This document shows, piece by piece, positions 1 through 9,083 of a stretch of 64,000 nt of DNA; the stretch's first letter is position 1; each line of letters begins with the position of its first letter. A model generated the notes under the pieces. It searched no databases and had not been told where the DNA came from. It saw only the letters and a list, made by a program, of their open reading frames with translations. The DNA is from an uncultured Bacilli bacterium (GTDB lineage: Bacteria > Bacillota_I > Bacilli_A > RF39 > UBA660), in assembly GCA_934097085.1 (NCBI GenBank), contig CAKONK010000008.1:1-64000 (forward strand), in the 5' to 3' direction. Position numbers and translations under genes: made by a program.

Positions 1-57
1 TATATCTTTATACTTTAAGAAAAATAATCTTAGGATTTATGCGGAAAAGAGGTTATT

Positions 58-1620
58 ATGAAGGGTAAAATAAAAATCGTGTTGTTCGTATTAATTATTT
101 TAAGTGTTGGGATATTAAATATTACTTTAAAAAATAAAAAAATGGATAACAAAGAAAAAAGGCATAGACAAAATAATTTAGCAATTATGATAAAAAATGA
201 ATCAGGTGAGTATGTAGGTTCTGATAGTATTCCTAAAGGTAATTATGTTTTAAATGAGGAAAAAACAATATGTGAAAATGGAGGTAAAGTAGTAAGTTAT
301 AATAATTCTACAGGACAAATAGGATTTAGTTTTTTAGGTAGCGATAGATGTTCACTATATTTTGATAAAATAGTAGACACAGAGAAACCAGTTATATCTA
401 ACTTAGTAGTTAATGATACAACAGTAACCGCAACACTTACTGACAATATAGAGTTATCTGGTTATGGTTTTAGTACAAGTAACAGCACTGAACCAACAAG
501 TTGGACCTCAATAAGTGGAACATCTTATAACTTAAGTACAGAGGTAACTACTGAAGGAACTTATTATTTATGGGTAAAAGATAGTAGTGATAATAAAACC
601 GTATCAGATGCAATAGATTTAGAAAAGAAAGGCTATCAAACTATACTTATAAATAATGGGGGTGGTGCAACAACAGTAGATGGTGCAATTAGTTACATTA
701 AAGCAAAAGGTACACCAGATTTTAGTGTAGTTGCCACAACAAAAGAAGGAATGTATGTAGCGAAGGATGATTTAGGAACATCATATTATTTTAGGGGAGC
801 AGTAAATAATAACTGGGTAAAATTTGGAAAAGAAGGCAATAAAGATATATACTGGAGAATAATCAGAATTAATGGCGATGGAAGCATAAGAATGATATAT
901 AGTGGAACAACGGCTCCAAAAAGTAGTACAGCGACAGTAATGACAGGAACAGGAACACAAATAAATGCAACAACTTATTCTTTTAATAGTAGTTATAATG
1001 ATCCGACGTATGTAGGCTATATGTATAAAGCAAGTGTACAACATGGTAATAGTACACCAAGTGGGGTAAAAACAACATTAGAAAACTGGTATGCAGGAAC
1101 AACATTAAAAAATAATAATTTAGTAGCAGACCAAATATTTTGTAATGATAGGAGTGCCACAAATAGTAGTAGTGGTACACCGGGAGAAATAAGTGGAATT
1201 ATGTCTACAAGCACAACATATTACTACGGAGCATATGCAAGATTAGTAAAAAATAAAAAACCAAAATTAACTTGTACTACAGCAAGTGATAAATTCACAG
1301 TAAATACAAGCAATGGAAATGCAACATTAACATACCCAGTAGGCTTAATAACAGCAGACGAATTATCAATGGCAGGGGGAGTATATGGGACAAGCAACAG
1401 TTCATATTATTTGTATACAAACCAGGTATATTGGTCGGGGTCGCCTTATTATTTCTATATTAATACGAGACGTGCTTATGAGTTCAATGTATATTCCTCA
1501 GGTAATTTGGGCTTCGATTATGTTACTTATGCATATGGCGTTAGACCTGTCATTAGCTTATCTTCTAAAGTCAAGTTATCGGGCAGTGGAACATACAATG
1601 ATGTTTACACGGTAAGTTAA
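58..1620 (+). CDS. Surface-anchored protein with DGR-target-like C-terminus
   Basis: A 520-residue protein with one N-terminal hydrophobic segment (residues ~5-25), so probably membrane-anchored and extracellular. Residues ~70-105 carry the module with KTICENGGKV and LGSDRCS that recurs in the retroelement target at 43065. Residues ~110-190 look like a bacterial Ig-like domain (KPVISNL...YYLWVKDSS). The centre has a WRIIRINGDGS motif, also typical of this surface family. The last ~70 residues (YWSGSPYYF ... YGVRPVISL) resemble the C-type-lectin-fold variable ends of DGR targets: rich in Tyr, with ttc/ggc/tcg codons unlike the rest of the gene, and ending in GVRPV as the 43-48 kb targets end in AARPV. 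No template or RT for it is in the window. GAGGT precedes ATG 58. Family membership is inferred; the ligand is unknown. Confidence 0.72.
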   Translation: MKGKIKIVLFVLIILSVGILNITLKNKKMDNKEKRHRQNNLAIMIKNESGEYVGSDSIPKGNYVLNEEKTICENGGKVVSYNNSTGQIGFSFLGSDRCSLYFDKIVDTEKPVISNLVVNDTTVTATLTDNIELSGYGFSTSNSTEPTSWTSISGTSYNLSTEVTTEGTYYLWVKDSSDNKTVSDAIDLEKKGYQTILINNGGGATTVDGAISYIKAKGTPDFSVVATTKEGMYVAKDDLGTSYYFRGAVNNNWVKFGKEGNKDIYWRIIRINGDGSIRMIYSGTTAPKSSTATVMTGTGTQINATTYSFNSSYNDPTYVGYMYKASVQHGNSTPSGVKTTLENWYAGTTLKNNNLVADQIFCNDRSATNSSSGTPGEISGIMSTSTTYYYGAYARLVKNKKPKLTCTTASDKFTVNTSNGNATLTYPVGLITADELSMAGGVYGTSNSSYYLYTNQVYWSGSPYYFYINTRRAYEFNVYSSGNLGFDYVTYAYGVRPVISLSSKVKLSGSGTYNDVYTVS

Positions 1621-1623
1621 AAA

Positions 1624-1652
1624 AATTGTAAGTTTTTGTTCTTACAATTATT
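1624..1652 (+). terminator. Intrinsic terminator
   Basis: A hairpin with arms AATTGTAAG and CTTACAATT lies directly after the stop of the surface protein, followed by a T-rich run. It separates this gene from the convergent lexA. Confidence 0.65.
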
Positions 1653-1687
1653 GTTTTATCTGGGTCTTCTTTTCCTTTTTATATTAA

Positions 1688-2305
1688 TTATAATTTTCTA
1701 TAAAGCCCAATTGCAATTCCAAGTATTTTACAGTCGGGAAGTATAATAGGTGCCATTGTATCATTTTCTGGTTGAAGTCTTATGTGACCATTTTCTTTAT
1801 AAAATCTTTTAAGCGTTACTTCATTTTCCATCGTCATTGCTACAACGATTTCACCATTGTGAGCACTATTACATCTTTTTATTATTACATAGTCATCATC
1901 ATATATGCCAGCATTAATCATACTTTCTCCTGAGACATGTAGTGTAAAAACTTCTTCATTTTTAGGTACTATACTTGATGGTAAATCAAAAAATTCATTT
2001 GGTGTTTCAATTGCTGTAATAGGGGAGCCAGCAGTTACTTTTCCAAGCAATGGTACTTTAACTACATCTTCATTTTTTTCATCATATTCATTTTCTACGA
2101 GTAATGATATTGTTCTAAATTTATTGTTAGTTGAGGTAATATAACCCTTTGTTTCAAGATTCTTAATATGAACGAAAACTGTTGCAGGGCTTGATAAGTG
2201 CACTCCCTCACATATTTCTCTTATTGTTGGACTATATCCATTTTTGGCAACATATTTTTTGATATAATCTAGTATTATTATTTGCTTATTAGTTAATTTT
2301 TCCAT
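1688..2305 (-). CDS. lexA: LexA SOS repressor
   Basis: A 205-residue LexA: winged-helix DNA-binding domain at residues 1-70, then an S24 autoproteolysis domain. The cleavage bond is A92-G93 in KVTAGSP, the nucleophile is S128 in SGESM, and the general-base lysine is K166 in TLKRF. Length is normal (B. subtilis ~205). RecA-stimulated self-cleavage would release SOS genes. The start is supported by GGAGG before the ATG. Divergent from a 33-residue membrane peptide; both promoters carry a related palindromic box (2355-2367 and 2384-2397), which indicates autoregulation. Confidence 0.96.
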   Translation of the reverse strand: MEKLTNKQIIILDYIKKYVAKNGYSPTIREICEGVHLSSPATVFVHIKNLETKGYITSTNNKFRTISLLVENEYDEKNEDVVKVPLLGKVTAGSPITAIETPNEFFDLPSSIVPKNEEVFTLHVSGESMINAGIYDDDYVIIKRCNSAHNGEIVVAMTMENEVTLKRFYKENGHIRLQPENDTMAPIILPDCKILGIAIGLYRKL

Positions 2306-2328
2306 ATCTTTCCTCCATCTATAATATT

Positions 2329-2357
2329 ATTTTACAATATCAAATGTAAAATGTCAA
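2329..2357 (-). promoter_or_regulatory. lexA promoter with overlapping SOS box
   Basis: On the minus strand TTGACA (2357-2352), a 17-nt spacer and TAAAAT (2334-2329) form a sigma-A promoter. The box CAAACAAATGTTT (2355-2367, + strand) overlaps the -35 and matches the second box at 2384, so it is the likely LexA operator. Confidence 0.75.
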
Positions 2358-2377
2358 ACAAATGTTTAAATTTTCTA

Positions 2378-2406
2378 TTGACACAAACAAATATTTGTAA
2401 TAAACT
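2378..2406 (+). promoter_or_regulatory. SOS-type promoter facing away from lexA
   Basis: TTGACA (2378-2383), 17-nt spacer, TAAACT (2401-2406). The spacer holds CAAACAAATATTTG (2384-2397) with the perfect palindrome ACAAATATTTGT (2387-2398). This is the same motif as over the lexA -35, so LexA should repress the downstream small gene. Confidence 0.72.
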
Positions 2407-2428
2407 AATATTGAAACGAGGTAGTAGT

Positions 2429-2530
2429 ATGTTAAAAAGATTGATTGAAAATTATGGAGTAGTAATATTATTTTACTTATTTATTATTTTAAGTGTAATG
2501 CTTTTGAATAATAGATTTGCTGGCATGTAA
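2429..2530 (+). CDS. 33-residue membrane peptide, putative SOS-regulated
   Basis: A short open frame beginning MLKRLIENYG with a single membrane helix (residues ~11-26) and a basic start. GAGGTAG precedes the ATG, and the promoter at 2378-2406 contains a putative LexA box. Small membrane peptides next to lexA are commonly SOS effectors (YneA-type division inhibitors in Firmicutes, TisB-type toxins in enterics), but this sequence has no LysM domain and I recognise no family. The gene is supported by position, ribosome site and hydrophobicity; the function is inferred only from its operator. Confidence 0.6.
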   Translation: MLKRLIENYGVVILFYLFIILSVMLLNNRFAGM

Positions 2531-2556
2531 TTAATATTTTTAACATATTAATTATT

Positions 2557-2787
2557 ATGAATAATATTTTTTTATCAGATTTACAAGAAAAAGAAATTAT
2601 ATCAATTGAAACTGGCCTTAATTATGGCCATATTGTTGATGCTCAAATTAATGGTGATGGAAAAATTATTTCTTTTGTGGCAGAAAGTAAAAAAATATTT
2701 AAAAAACCACTTATTAATAATGAAGTATCCTTTACATATGAAGATATAGTTAAGGTTGGTAAAGATGTAATACTTGTTAAAGTTTAA
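2557..2787 (+). CDS. YlmC/YmxH-family PRC-barrel protein
   Basis: A 76-residue single PRC-barrel protein (MNNIFLSDLQEKEII...GLNYGHIVDA) of the YlmC/YmxH family, associated with sporulation in Firmicutes although its biochemical role is not known. It directly precedes lspA; the promoter for lspA overlaps its last codons. No clear GGAGG is visible before the ATG. Confidence 0.75.
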   Translation: MNNIFLSDLQEKEIISIETGLNYGHIVDAQINGDGKIISFVAESKKIFKKPLINNEVSFTYEDIVKVGKDVILVKV

Positions 2788-2802
2788 AAAATTGTTTATA
2801 AT
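2774..2802 (+). promoter_or_regulatory. Promoter placing the start site at the lspA ATG
   Basis: TTGTTA (2774-2779), 17-nt spacer, TATAAT (2797-2802). The ATG of lspA is at 2810, 7 nt after the -10, and no ribosome site precedes it, so the transcript is expected to be leaderless. Confidence 0.55.
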
Positions 2803-2809
2803 AATTAAT

Positions 2810-3277
2810 ATGAGAAAGAAAATATTAATTTTTAGTATTATGTTTTTGTTAATTGACCAAGCAAGTAAGATTATCCTTGATAAAGTGTTGGCTTTAGGAA
2901 AAAGCATAAGTATTTTTGATAAGTTTTTATATATTACAAAAGTATATAATGATGGTGTTAGCTTTAGCATGTTAACTGGTAAAAGATGGTTAATAATTGC
3001 TTTTAGTGTTTTAATTATGATTTTTTTATATTTTTATATGAAAAAGTTTAAAGAAAATAAAAGAAATACAATAGCTTTTTCTTTAATATTCGGAGGACTT
3101 TTTGGTAATTTAATTGATAGAATTATTCATGGATATGTAATTGATTTTATAGACTTTTATATCTTTAATTATAATTATCCTATATTTAATTTAGCAGATA
3201 GTTTTATATGCGTAGGAGTATTAATACTTTTATATAGTATTTATTTAGGGGAAGATAATGAAAATAGTAGTAAATGA
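2810..3277 (+). CDS. lspA: Lipoprotein signal peptidase II
   Basis: A 155-residue LspA with four membrane segments that removes signal peptides from prolipoproteins. Visible family motifs are LLIDQASK near the N-terminus, YNDGVSF (the NxGxxF-like region, with D for the usual N/G pair partner), GNLIDRI (first catalytic Asp) and FNLADSFI (second catalytic Asp). I chose ATG 2810 (MRKKILIF) because family members begin just before the first helix; an upstream TTG at 2774 would add 12 residues. The gene overlaps rluD by 20 nt, the classic lspA-rluD arrangement. Confidence 0.93.
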   Translation: MRKKILIFSIMFLLIDQASKIILDKVLALGKSISIFDKFLYITKVYNDGVSFSMLTGKRWLIIAFSVLIMIFLYFYMKKFKENKRNTIAFSLIFGGLFGNLIDRIIHGYVIDFIDFYIFNYNYPIFNLADSFICVGVLILLYSIYLGEDNENSSK

Positions 3278-4133
3278 AAATAATATAAGAATTGATAAGT
3301 ACTTAAGTGAAAATACAGATTATTCAAGAAGTTATATAGAAAAGTTAATTAATGATAAGTGTATTTTAGTAGGAAAAAAAGCTGTAAAAGCAAGTTATAA
3401 AGTATGTTTGAATGATGAAATCGAAATTAATGATACATTAAAAAAAAATAGTAATATTAAGCCTATGAAAATGGATATTAACATTGTTTATGAAGATAAT
3501 GATTTAATGATTATTAATAAACCGAGTGGACTTGTGGTTCATCCTGGTGCAGGTAATTATGATAATACTTTAGTAAATGGCCTTTTAAATTACACTAATA
3601 ATTTAAGCAGTGTTGATGATGTTAGACCGGGAATTGTTCACAGACTTGATAAAGATACATCAGGACTTATGGTAGTCGCAAAGAATAATAATGCCCATGA
3701 ACTTTTATCAGAAATGTTCAAAAAACATGAAGTAAAAAGAACTTATTATGCACTTTTATGTGGGGTAGTTCCCTTTAACAAAGGAACAATTGATGTACCA
3801 ATAAAAAAAGATGATACAAAATTTGATAGAATGGTGGCTAGTGAAAATGGTAAAGAAGCAATTACACATTTTGAAGTTTTAAAAAGATATAAAGATTATA
3901 CTTTAGTAAAACTCAATCTTGAAACGGGAAGAACTCATCAAATAAGAGTTCATATGGCATATATGGGTTATCCTGTATATAATGATCCTGTTTATAATAA
4001 TAAAAAAACAAGTGATTTTGGACAATTTTTGCATTCAAAAGAAATTGATTTTATTCAGCCAATAACAGGTAAAAAATTGCATTTTGAATGTGAACTTCCA
4101 AAGGAATTTAAGGATTTTATAGATAATTTGTAG
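3258..4133 (+). CDS. rluD: RluD-type 23S rRNA pseudouridine synthase
   Basis: A 291-residue protein with an N-terminal S4 RNA-binding domain (residues ~10-60) and a pseudouridine synthase domain. The catalytic Asp is D131 in HRLDKDTSGL. The RTHQIR motif (GRTHQIRVHM) is also present. It converts specific uridines in 23S rRNA helix 69-type sites. It overlaps the end of lspA by 20 nt, implying translational coupling. Confidence 0.93.
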   Translation: MKIVVNENNIRIDKYLSENTDYSRSYIEKLINDKCILVGKKAVKASYKVCLNDEIEINDTLKKNSNIKPMKMDINIVYEDNDLMIINKPSGLVVHPGAGNYDNTLVNGLLNYTNNLSSVDDVRPGIVHRLDKDTSGLMVVAKNNNAHELLSEMFKKHEVKRTYYALLCGVVPFNKGTIDVPIKKDDTKFDRMVASENGKEAITHFEVLKRYKDYTLVKLNLETGRTHQIRVHMAYMGYPVYNDPVYNNKKTSDFGQFLHSKEIDFIQPITGKKLHFECELPKEFKDFIDNL

Positions 4134-4146
4134 TAAAGGAGTAATA

Positions 4147-5280
4147 ATGGATAAAGTAAATGTTAGAAAACAAGATGAAATGCTAATGAGTTTAGTACAT
4201 TATTTTGTTACGAAAGAAGGATATGCACCAATTTATGTTCAAGGTGTTAAAGATGAAATATGGCTTGAAAATATTGATGGACCTTATAGGATAATTAGAA
4301 TTAATGGCAATTATATTCATAATGATGAACAATATAAATATGATGAGTTTAAAATTAAAAATATAATGAGACAAATTAAGAAAAAAACATTATCATTTAA
4401 AGTTAATACTTTGAATATAAATTTAAATGTCGCTGATAGAGTAAAATTAGAAAGTGAAAAAAACATAGATAATATTTTTATTAATAATATCGAAGATATA
4501 AAGAAAAATAAAGAAATTAATCAAATATTTCCAAGTATTAAAAATGAGCTATTTGATAATAAAACTGGATTAGATTTAATTTTAAATGTCACAAACGATA
4601 TAAATAAAAAAACCGAAACAGATAATAAGAAATATGAAAAAATATTTTCTAGGAAGAAAATATTATTGACCTATATAATAATTGGACTATGCATTATAAT
4701 GCATATAGTTGTTACATTAATGGGTAAAAATACATTTAATTATATTTTACTTGGAGCAAATAATATTGAACTACTTAAAGTTGGACAAGTATATAGATTA
4801 ATAACATACGGATTTTTACATGGAAGTATAGTTCATTTATTATCAAATATGTATTGTTTATATGTAATAGGTAGTCAAGTTGAAAATAATTTAGATAGAA
4901 AGAGATTTTTAATTATTTATTTTATAAGTATGATTACTGGAGGACTTTTAAGTGCGTTATTTAATGATGGAATAAGTATAGGTGCAAGTGGGGCAATTTT
5001 TGGTTTACTTGGATCACTTCTTTATTTTGGATTTCACTTTAGACTGTATTTATCTGAGGCTTTAAGAACTAGAATAATTCCAGTTATTGTACTTAACTTG
5101 GTTATTGGTTTCGCAGTTCCAGGTATTGATGTTGCTTGCCATATAGGAGGTTTAATCGGCGGATTTTTAAGTGCAATGATGGTTGGCATTCCTGATATTA
5201 ATAATAAGAAGGATAAGGTTAATGGTACTGTTTTACTTTTGATATTTATAGGATTTATGGCTTATTTAATATGGAGATAG
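4147..5280 (+). CDS. Rhomboid intramembrane serine protease with N-terminal extension
   Basis: A 377-residue protein with a ~165-residue soluble N-terminal domain and a six-helix rhomboid core. The catalytic Ser is S281 in GASGAIFG, the His is H332 in CHIGGLIGG, and LHGSIVHLLSNM is the oxyanion-side motif. The layout resembles B. subtilis YqgP. It cleaves membrane protein substrates within the bilayer; the substrate is unknown. AAGGAGTAATA precedes the ATG, 13 nt after rluD. Confidence 0.88.
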   Translation: MDKVNVRKQDEMLMSLVHYFVTKEGYAPIYVQGVKDEIWLENIDGPYRIIRINGNYIHNDEQYKYDEFKIKNIMRQIKKKTLSFKVNTLNINLNVADRVKLESEKNIDNIFINNIEDIKKNKEINQIFPSIKNELFDNKTGLDLILNVTNDINKKTETDNKKYEKIFSRKKILLTYIIIGLCIIMHIVVTLMGKNTFNYILLGANNIELLKVGQVYRLITYGFLHGSIVHLLSNMYCLYVIGSQVENNLDRKRFLIIYFISMITGGLLSALFNDGISIGASGAIFGLLGSLLYFGFHFRLYLSEALRTRIIPVIVLNLVIGFAVPGIDVACHIGGLIGGFLSAMMVGIPDINNKKDKVNGTVLLLIFIGFMAYLIWR

Positions 5281-5284
5281 TTTA

Positions 5285-5806
5285 GTGAAAAATAAGAATA
5301 ATAAATGGGGTGTACTTGGTTACTTACCTGGTGAAGAAAATTTGCCATGTGTAGATGTTTATTTTAACAAAACATATAAAAACAGTTTTGCTATTGTTGC
5401 CATATTATACATAGTTTTTTATGGAGGAGGATTTATTTTTATAAGGTCTTTAATTGAAGGAAAACTCGTAATTGATGGTTTAAGTGGTTTTGGTTTTATA
5501 GGTGCTAGTATATTTTTAACTTTATATTATATATTTAAAACATTTACTTTATATTTTAGATTTTCCTTAAGTAAGGATGCACTTGAATATCATTCTTTAT
5601 TAGGAAATGAGTATTCTTTTAAAAGAGAAGATATAAAAAAGATTAAGGTAAATTGTTCTAAAAGTACGAGTTATGTTTCTATTATAATTTTTGCTGGAGA
5701 TACTAAAATAAAATTGATAGATTCTTTTTGTGAAAATCTTACTGAATTATTACTTTTTATTAAAGAAAATTATGATGATGTAACTGATGTAAAAATAATT
5801 ATATAA
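5285..5806 (+). CDS. Two-TM protein with a PH-like C-terminal domain, unrecognised
   Basis: A 173-residue protein starting with GTG 4 nt after the rhomboid gene, so co-transcribed. Two membrane segments (residues ~33-53 and ~66-90) are followed by a beta-rich ~75-residue domain (FSLSKDALEYHSLLG...REDIKKIKV) that reads like the bacterial PH domain found in many small membrane proteins. I do not recognise a named family; a membrane quality-control link to the rhomboid is possible but only from context. Confidence 0.6.
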   Translation: MKNKNNKWGVLGYLPGEENLPCVDVYFNKTYKNSFAIVAILYIVFYGGGFIFIRSLIEGKLVIDGLSGFGFIGASIFLTLYYIFKTFTLYFRFSLSKDALEYHSLLGNEYSFKREDIKKIKVNCSKSTSYVSIIIFAGDTKIKLIDSFCENLTELLLFIKENYDDVTDVKIII

Positions 5807-5833
5807 ATCACTATGAATAATGGTGATTTTTTA
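5805..5833 (+). terminator. Intrinsic terminator
   Basis: ATCACTA and the partner GGTGAT form a hairpin followed by six Ts directly after the preceding stop. It closes the ylmC-lspA-rluD-rhomboid unit. Confidence 0.65.
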
Positions 5834-5903
5834 TGTAAAGTTAGTGTCTAAAAACTACCAAACAATAAAAAAATAATTTATAATAATTAATGGAGGTATA
5901 CGA

Positions 5904-6731
5904 ATGATTTTGGATGGAAAAAAAGTTAGAAATGAATTACTTGATTTTTATGAAAGTAAAATTAAAGAGGAAAATATTAAGATAACCTTAGCAATCATTT
6001 ATATTGGAAATGATGAGCCTAGTAAGATTTATATTAAAAATAAAATTAAATATTGTGAAAGAGTGGGAATAAAAACTTTACTTTATGAAATGGATGAAAA
6101 AACTAAAGAAAAGGAAGTTGTTGATTTAATTGAAAAATTAAATGATGCTCCCGATATAACTGGTATTATTCTCCAGAGTCCTGTACCTAAACAAATAGAT
6201 TTTGCAAAAGTAAGTGGAATGATTAATCCCCTTAAAGATATTGATGGATTTACTAAAGATAATTTATATAAATTAGTTCACAACGAAAATGGCATTTTCC
6301 CATGTACATCAAAAGGAATCATAAAACTACTTAAATATTATAATATAAAAATTGCCTCAAAAGATGTATGTATTATTGGCCGAGGAGATATTGTTGGTAA
6401 ACCTCTTATATTTGAACTTCTTAATAATAATGCTACGGTAAGTGTTTGTCATTCACAAACTAATAATTTAAAAAAATATACAAAAAATGCTGATATTGTA
6501 ATTAGCGCAGTGGGACATCCTAAATTAATTAATAGTGATATGATAAAAGATGATGCTATTTTAATAGATGTTGGGATAAGTGTTATTGATGGTAAAATTG
6601 TTGGAGATATAGACTTTGAAAGCGTTAAAGATAAATGTTTATATATAACTCCAAATCCTGGAGGAGTAGGACCAATGACAATTGCAATGATAATTGAAAA
6701 CTTAGTAAAAGCATATGAATTGCAAAAATAA
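5904..6731 (+). CDS. folD: Methylenetetrahydrofolate dehydrogenase/cyclohydrolase
   Basis: A 275-residue FolD, a bifunctional enzyme interconverting 5,10-methylene-, methenyl- and 10-formyl-THF. The catalytic Lys is K47 in SKIYIKNK, followed by the LQSPVP motif, the dinucleotide site GRGDIVGKP, and PGGVGPMT near the C-terminus. TATAATAATTAATGGAGG upstream supplies a -10 and the ribosome site. It is the first gene of the folate/dTMP operon with glyA 17 nt downstream. Confidence 0.95.
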   Translation: MILDGKKVRNELLDFYESKIKEENIKITLAIIYIGNDEPSKIYIKNKIKYCERVGIKTLLYEMDEKTKEKEVVDLIEKLNDAPDITGIILQSPVPKQIDFAKVSGMINPLKDIDGFTKDNLYKLVHNENGIFPCTSKGIIKLLKYYNIKIASKDVCIIGRGDIVGKPLIFELLNNNATVSVCHSQTNNLKKYTKNADIVISAVGHPKLINSDMIKDDAILIDVGISVIDGKIVGDIDFESVKDKCLYITPNPGGVGPMTIAMIIENLVKAYELQK

Positions 6732-6748
6732 AAAGAAAGGATGATTTA

Positions 6749-7969
6749 ATGGATAAAATAATTATTGAGGCTTTAGCAAAAGAAAGAGAAAGACAAGAAA
6801 GATGTTTAGAACTAATTGCTTCAGAAAACTATGTTTCAAATGATATTTTAAAATTACAAGGAAGTATTTTAACTAATAAATATGCTGAAGGATATCCTGG
6901 TAAAAGATATTATGGTGGTTGTGAATATATAGATATTATAGAAAGTAAAGCTATAGAATATGCTTGTAAATTATTTAACTCTAAATATGCTAATGTTCAA
7001 CCACATTCTGGATCAAGTGCAAATATGGCAGTACTTCGAAGTTTACTTTCATATAAAGATAAAATTCTTTCTATGGATTTAAATAATGGAGGACACTTAT
7101 CACATGGATTTAAAACATCTTTTTCTGGTATGGATTATAATGCAGTATTTTATTATTTAGATGAAAAAACAGAAATGCTTAATTATGATGAAATTGAAAA
7201 AATTGCTTTAAAAGAAAAACCAAAACTTATTATCGCGGGAGCTTCAGCATACTCAAGAATAATTGATTTTAAAAGATTTAGAGAAATTGCTGATAAAGTA
7301 GGAGCTTACCTTATGGTTGACATGGCACATATTGCTGGACTTGTTGCTGCAGGCGTTCATCCATCACCATTTCCTTATGCAGATGTTGTTACTTCGACAA
7401 CACATAAAACTTTAAGAGGACCAAGAGGTGGAATAATTCTTACTAATGATGAAGAAATAATTAAAAAAGTAAATAAAACTATTTTCCCTGGTATTCAAGG
7501 AGGTCCTTTAGAACATGTAATCGCCGCAAAGTGCCAATGTTTTTATGAAGCAATGAGTGATGAATTTAAAATTTATGCTCAAAATGTTGTAAATAATGCA
7601 AAGGTATTAAGTGATACTTTAAAAGAAGTAGGCTTTAAAATAGTATCTGGTGGTACTGATAATCATATGTTTCTTTTAAATGTTAAAAGTATTGGTGTTA
7701 CTGGTAAAATGGCTGAGGATATTTTAGAAAAAATAAATATAACAGTTAATAAAAATATGGTTCCTGGTGATACTGAAAAAGCTGGTATAACAAGTGGAAT
7801 AAGACTAGGTAGTGCCGCTCTTACAACAAGAGGCTTAAATACTGATGATTTTAAAGAAATTGGTTTAATAATATCAAAAGCCTTAAAAAATTATAATGAT
7901 GAAAATGTTTTAAATGAACTTAAGGGTAGAGTTAAAAAAATAACAGATAAATATCCATTATGGTATTAA
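6749..7969 (+). CDS. glyA: Serine hydroxymethyltransferase
   Basis: A 406-residue PLP enzyme making glycine and 5,10-methylene-THF from serine and THF. The PLP lysine is K220 in [23 protein letters not shown] near the N-terminus and [15 protein letters not shown] are signature motifs. It supplies the methylene-THF used by the thyA product encoded 9 nt downstream. Confidence 0.97.
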   Translation: MDKIIIEALAKERERQERCLELIASENYVSNDILKLQGSILTNKYAEGYPGKRYYGGCEYIDIIESKAIEYACKLFNSKYANVQPHSGSSANMAVLRSLLSYKDKILSMDLNNGGHLSHGFKTSFSGMDYNAVFYYLDEKTEMLNYDEIEKIALKEKPKLIIAGASAYSRIIDFKRFREIADKVGAYLMVDMAHIAGLVAAGVHPSPFPYADVVTSTTHKTLRGPRGGIILTNDEEIIKKVNKTIFPGIQGGPLEHVIAAKCQCFYEAMSDEFKIYAQNVVNNAKVLSDTLKEVGFKIVSGGTDNHMFLLNVKSIGVTGKMAEDILEKINITVNKNMVPGDTEKAGITSGIRLGSAALTTRGLNTDDFKEIGLIISKALKNYNDENVLNELKGRVKKITDKYPLWY

Positions 7970-7978
7970 GGAGGTAAT

Positions 7979-9076
7979 ATGTCTAATTGGGATAAAGAAT
8001 ATTTAAAATTATGTAAAACTATTTTAGAGGAAGGTAAAGAAGTTATTAATAGAACAGGTATTAATACAATTAAAATACCTAATTATAATTTTTCTTTTGA
8101 TTTAGAAAAAGAGTTTCCATTTTTAACCACTAAAAAACTATATTATAAAGCTGCAATAAAGGAACTTTTATGGATATATAAAGGTATTAATGATGTAAGA
8201 TGGCTTCAAGATAGAGGTGTTCATATTTGGGATGAATGGGAAATTGATGAAGATGGTATTTATAGAATATATTATCCTAATGGTAAAGAACCAGAAAATG
8301 CTCCAGTAAGTTTACCAGTCTATTTTAATACGGGAAAAATAGGCAGTGATGGTAAAGACATATTAGAAAAAATGTATTATGATGAAGAAGGCATTTATAA
8401 AGAAAGTGAAAAAATAGTAAATGCAAAACCTATGATGGCATCCCCAACAAAAAAAGCAACAGAAGAGGGAAAAGTACTTCGCTTTGCTAGATATTTTGGT
8501 AAAGAGTATGCTCATACAATAGGTCATGCTTATGGTTATACAGTAAATAAAAATGATTATTTAAATAGAACAATTGCTTTAATAAATGCAAGTAAAATAG
8601 ATCCATCGATATCAGACTCTCGAAGAATACTAATTAATTTATGGCAAGAGGAAGATATAAAAGATGCCGTTTTAAAACCTTGCGTGTTTATGTCAATGTG
8701 GGATGTAACTGATGGTCATTTAAATGGTACAGTTGTTCAAAGAAGTTGTGATGTGCCACTTGGACTTCCTTTTAATGTAACACAATATTCAACACTTGCT
8801 TATCTACTTGCACATATTACAGGTTTAAAACCAGGAGTTCTTAATTATACTATTAAAGATGCTCATATTTATGTAAATCAAATAGATGGTATAAAAGAGC
8901 AAATTCAAAGAGGCGAAGAAATTAAACAAGGTCTTAGAGAAGAATATCCAGCTCCAATATTAGAAATTGATAAAAATATTAAGTCTTTTGATGATATTGA
9001 TGATAAAAACTTAACAAATGTTAGAGTAAGAAATTATAAACATCATGGGGAAATTACATTTCCTTTGGCACAGTAG
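7979..9076 (+). CDS. thyA: Thymidylate synthase, long form
   Basis: ThyA of 365 residues that methylates dUMP to dTMP using methylene-THF. The catalytic Cys is C257 in QRSCDVPLGLPFN; SDSRRILINLW is the phosphate-binding arginine motif. It is ~100 residues longer than E. coli ThyA because of an insertion at residues ~95-180 in the small domain, larger than the ~50-residue insertion of the L. casei type. The insertion is in frame and codon use matches its surroundings. AAGGAGG precedes the ATG. Confidence 0.95.
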   Translation: MSNWDKEYLKLCKTILEEGKEVINRTGINTIKIPNYNFSFDLEKEFPFLTTKKLYYKAAIKELLWIYKGINDVRWLQDRGVHIWDEWEIDEDGIYRIYYPNGKEPENAPVSLPVYFNTGKIGSDGKDILEKMYYDEEGIYKESEKIVNAKPMMASPTKKATEEGKVLRFARYFGKEYAHTIGHAYGYTVNKNDYLNRTIALINASKIDPSISDSRRILINLWQEEDIKDAVLKPCVFMSMWDVTDGHLNGTVVQRSCDVPLGLPFNVTQYSTLAYLLAHITGLKPGVLNYTIKDAHIYVNQIDGIKEQIQRGEEIKQGLREEYPAPILEIDKNIKSFDDIDDKNLTNVRVRNYKHHGEITFPLAQ

Positions 9077-9083
9077 GTGAAAT

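Noticed and set aside
7979..9076. Intein in ThyA
   Set aside because: The insertion is only ~100 residues, lacks splice-junction Cys/Ser and HN motifs, and is placed as in L. casei-type enzymes.
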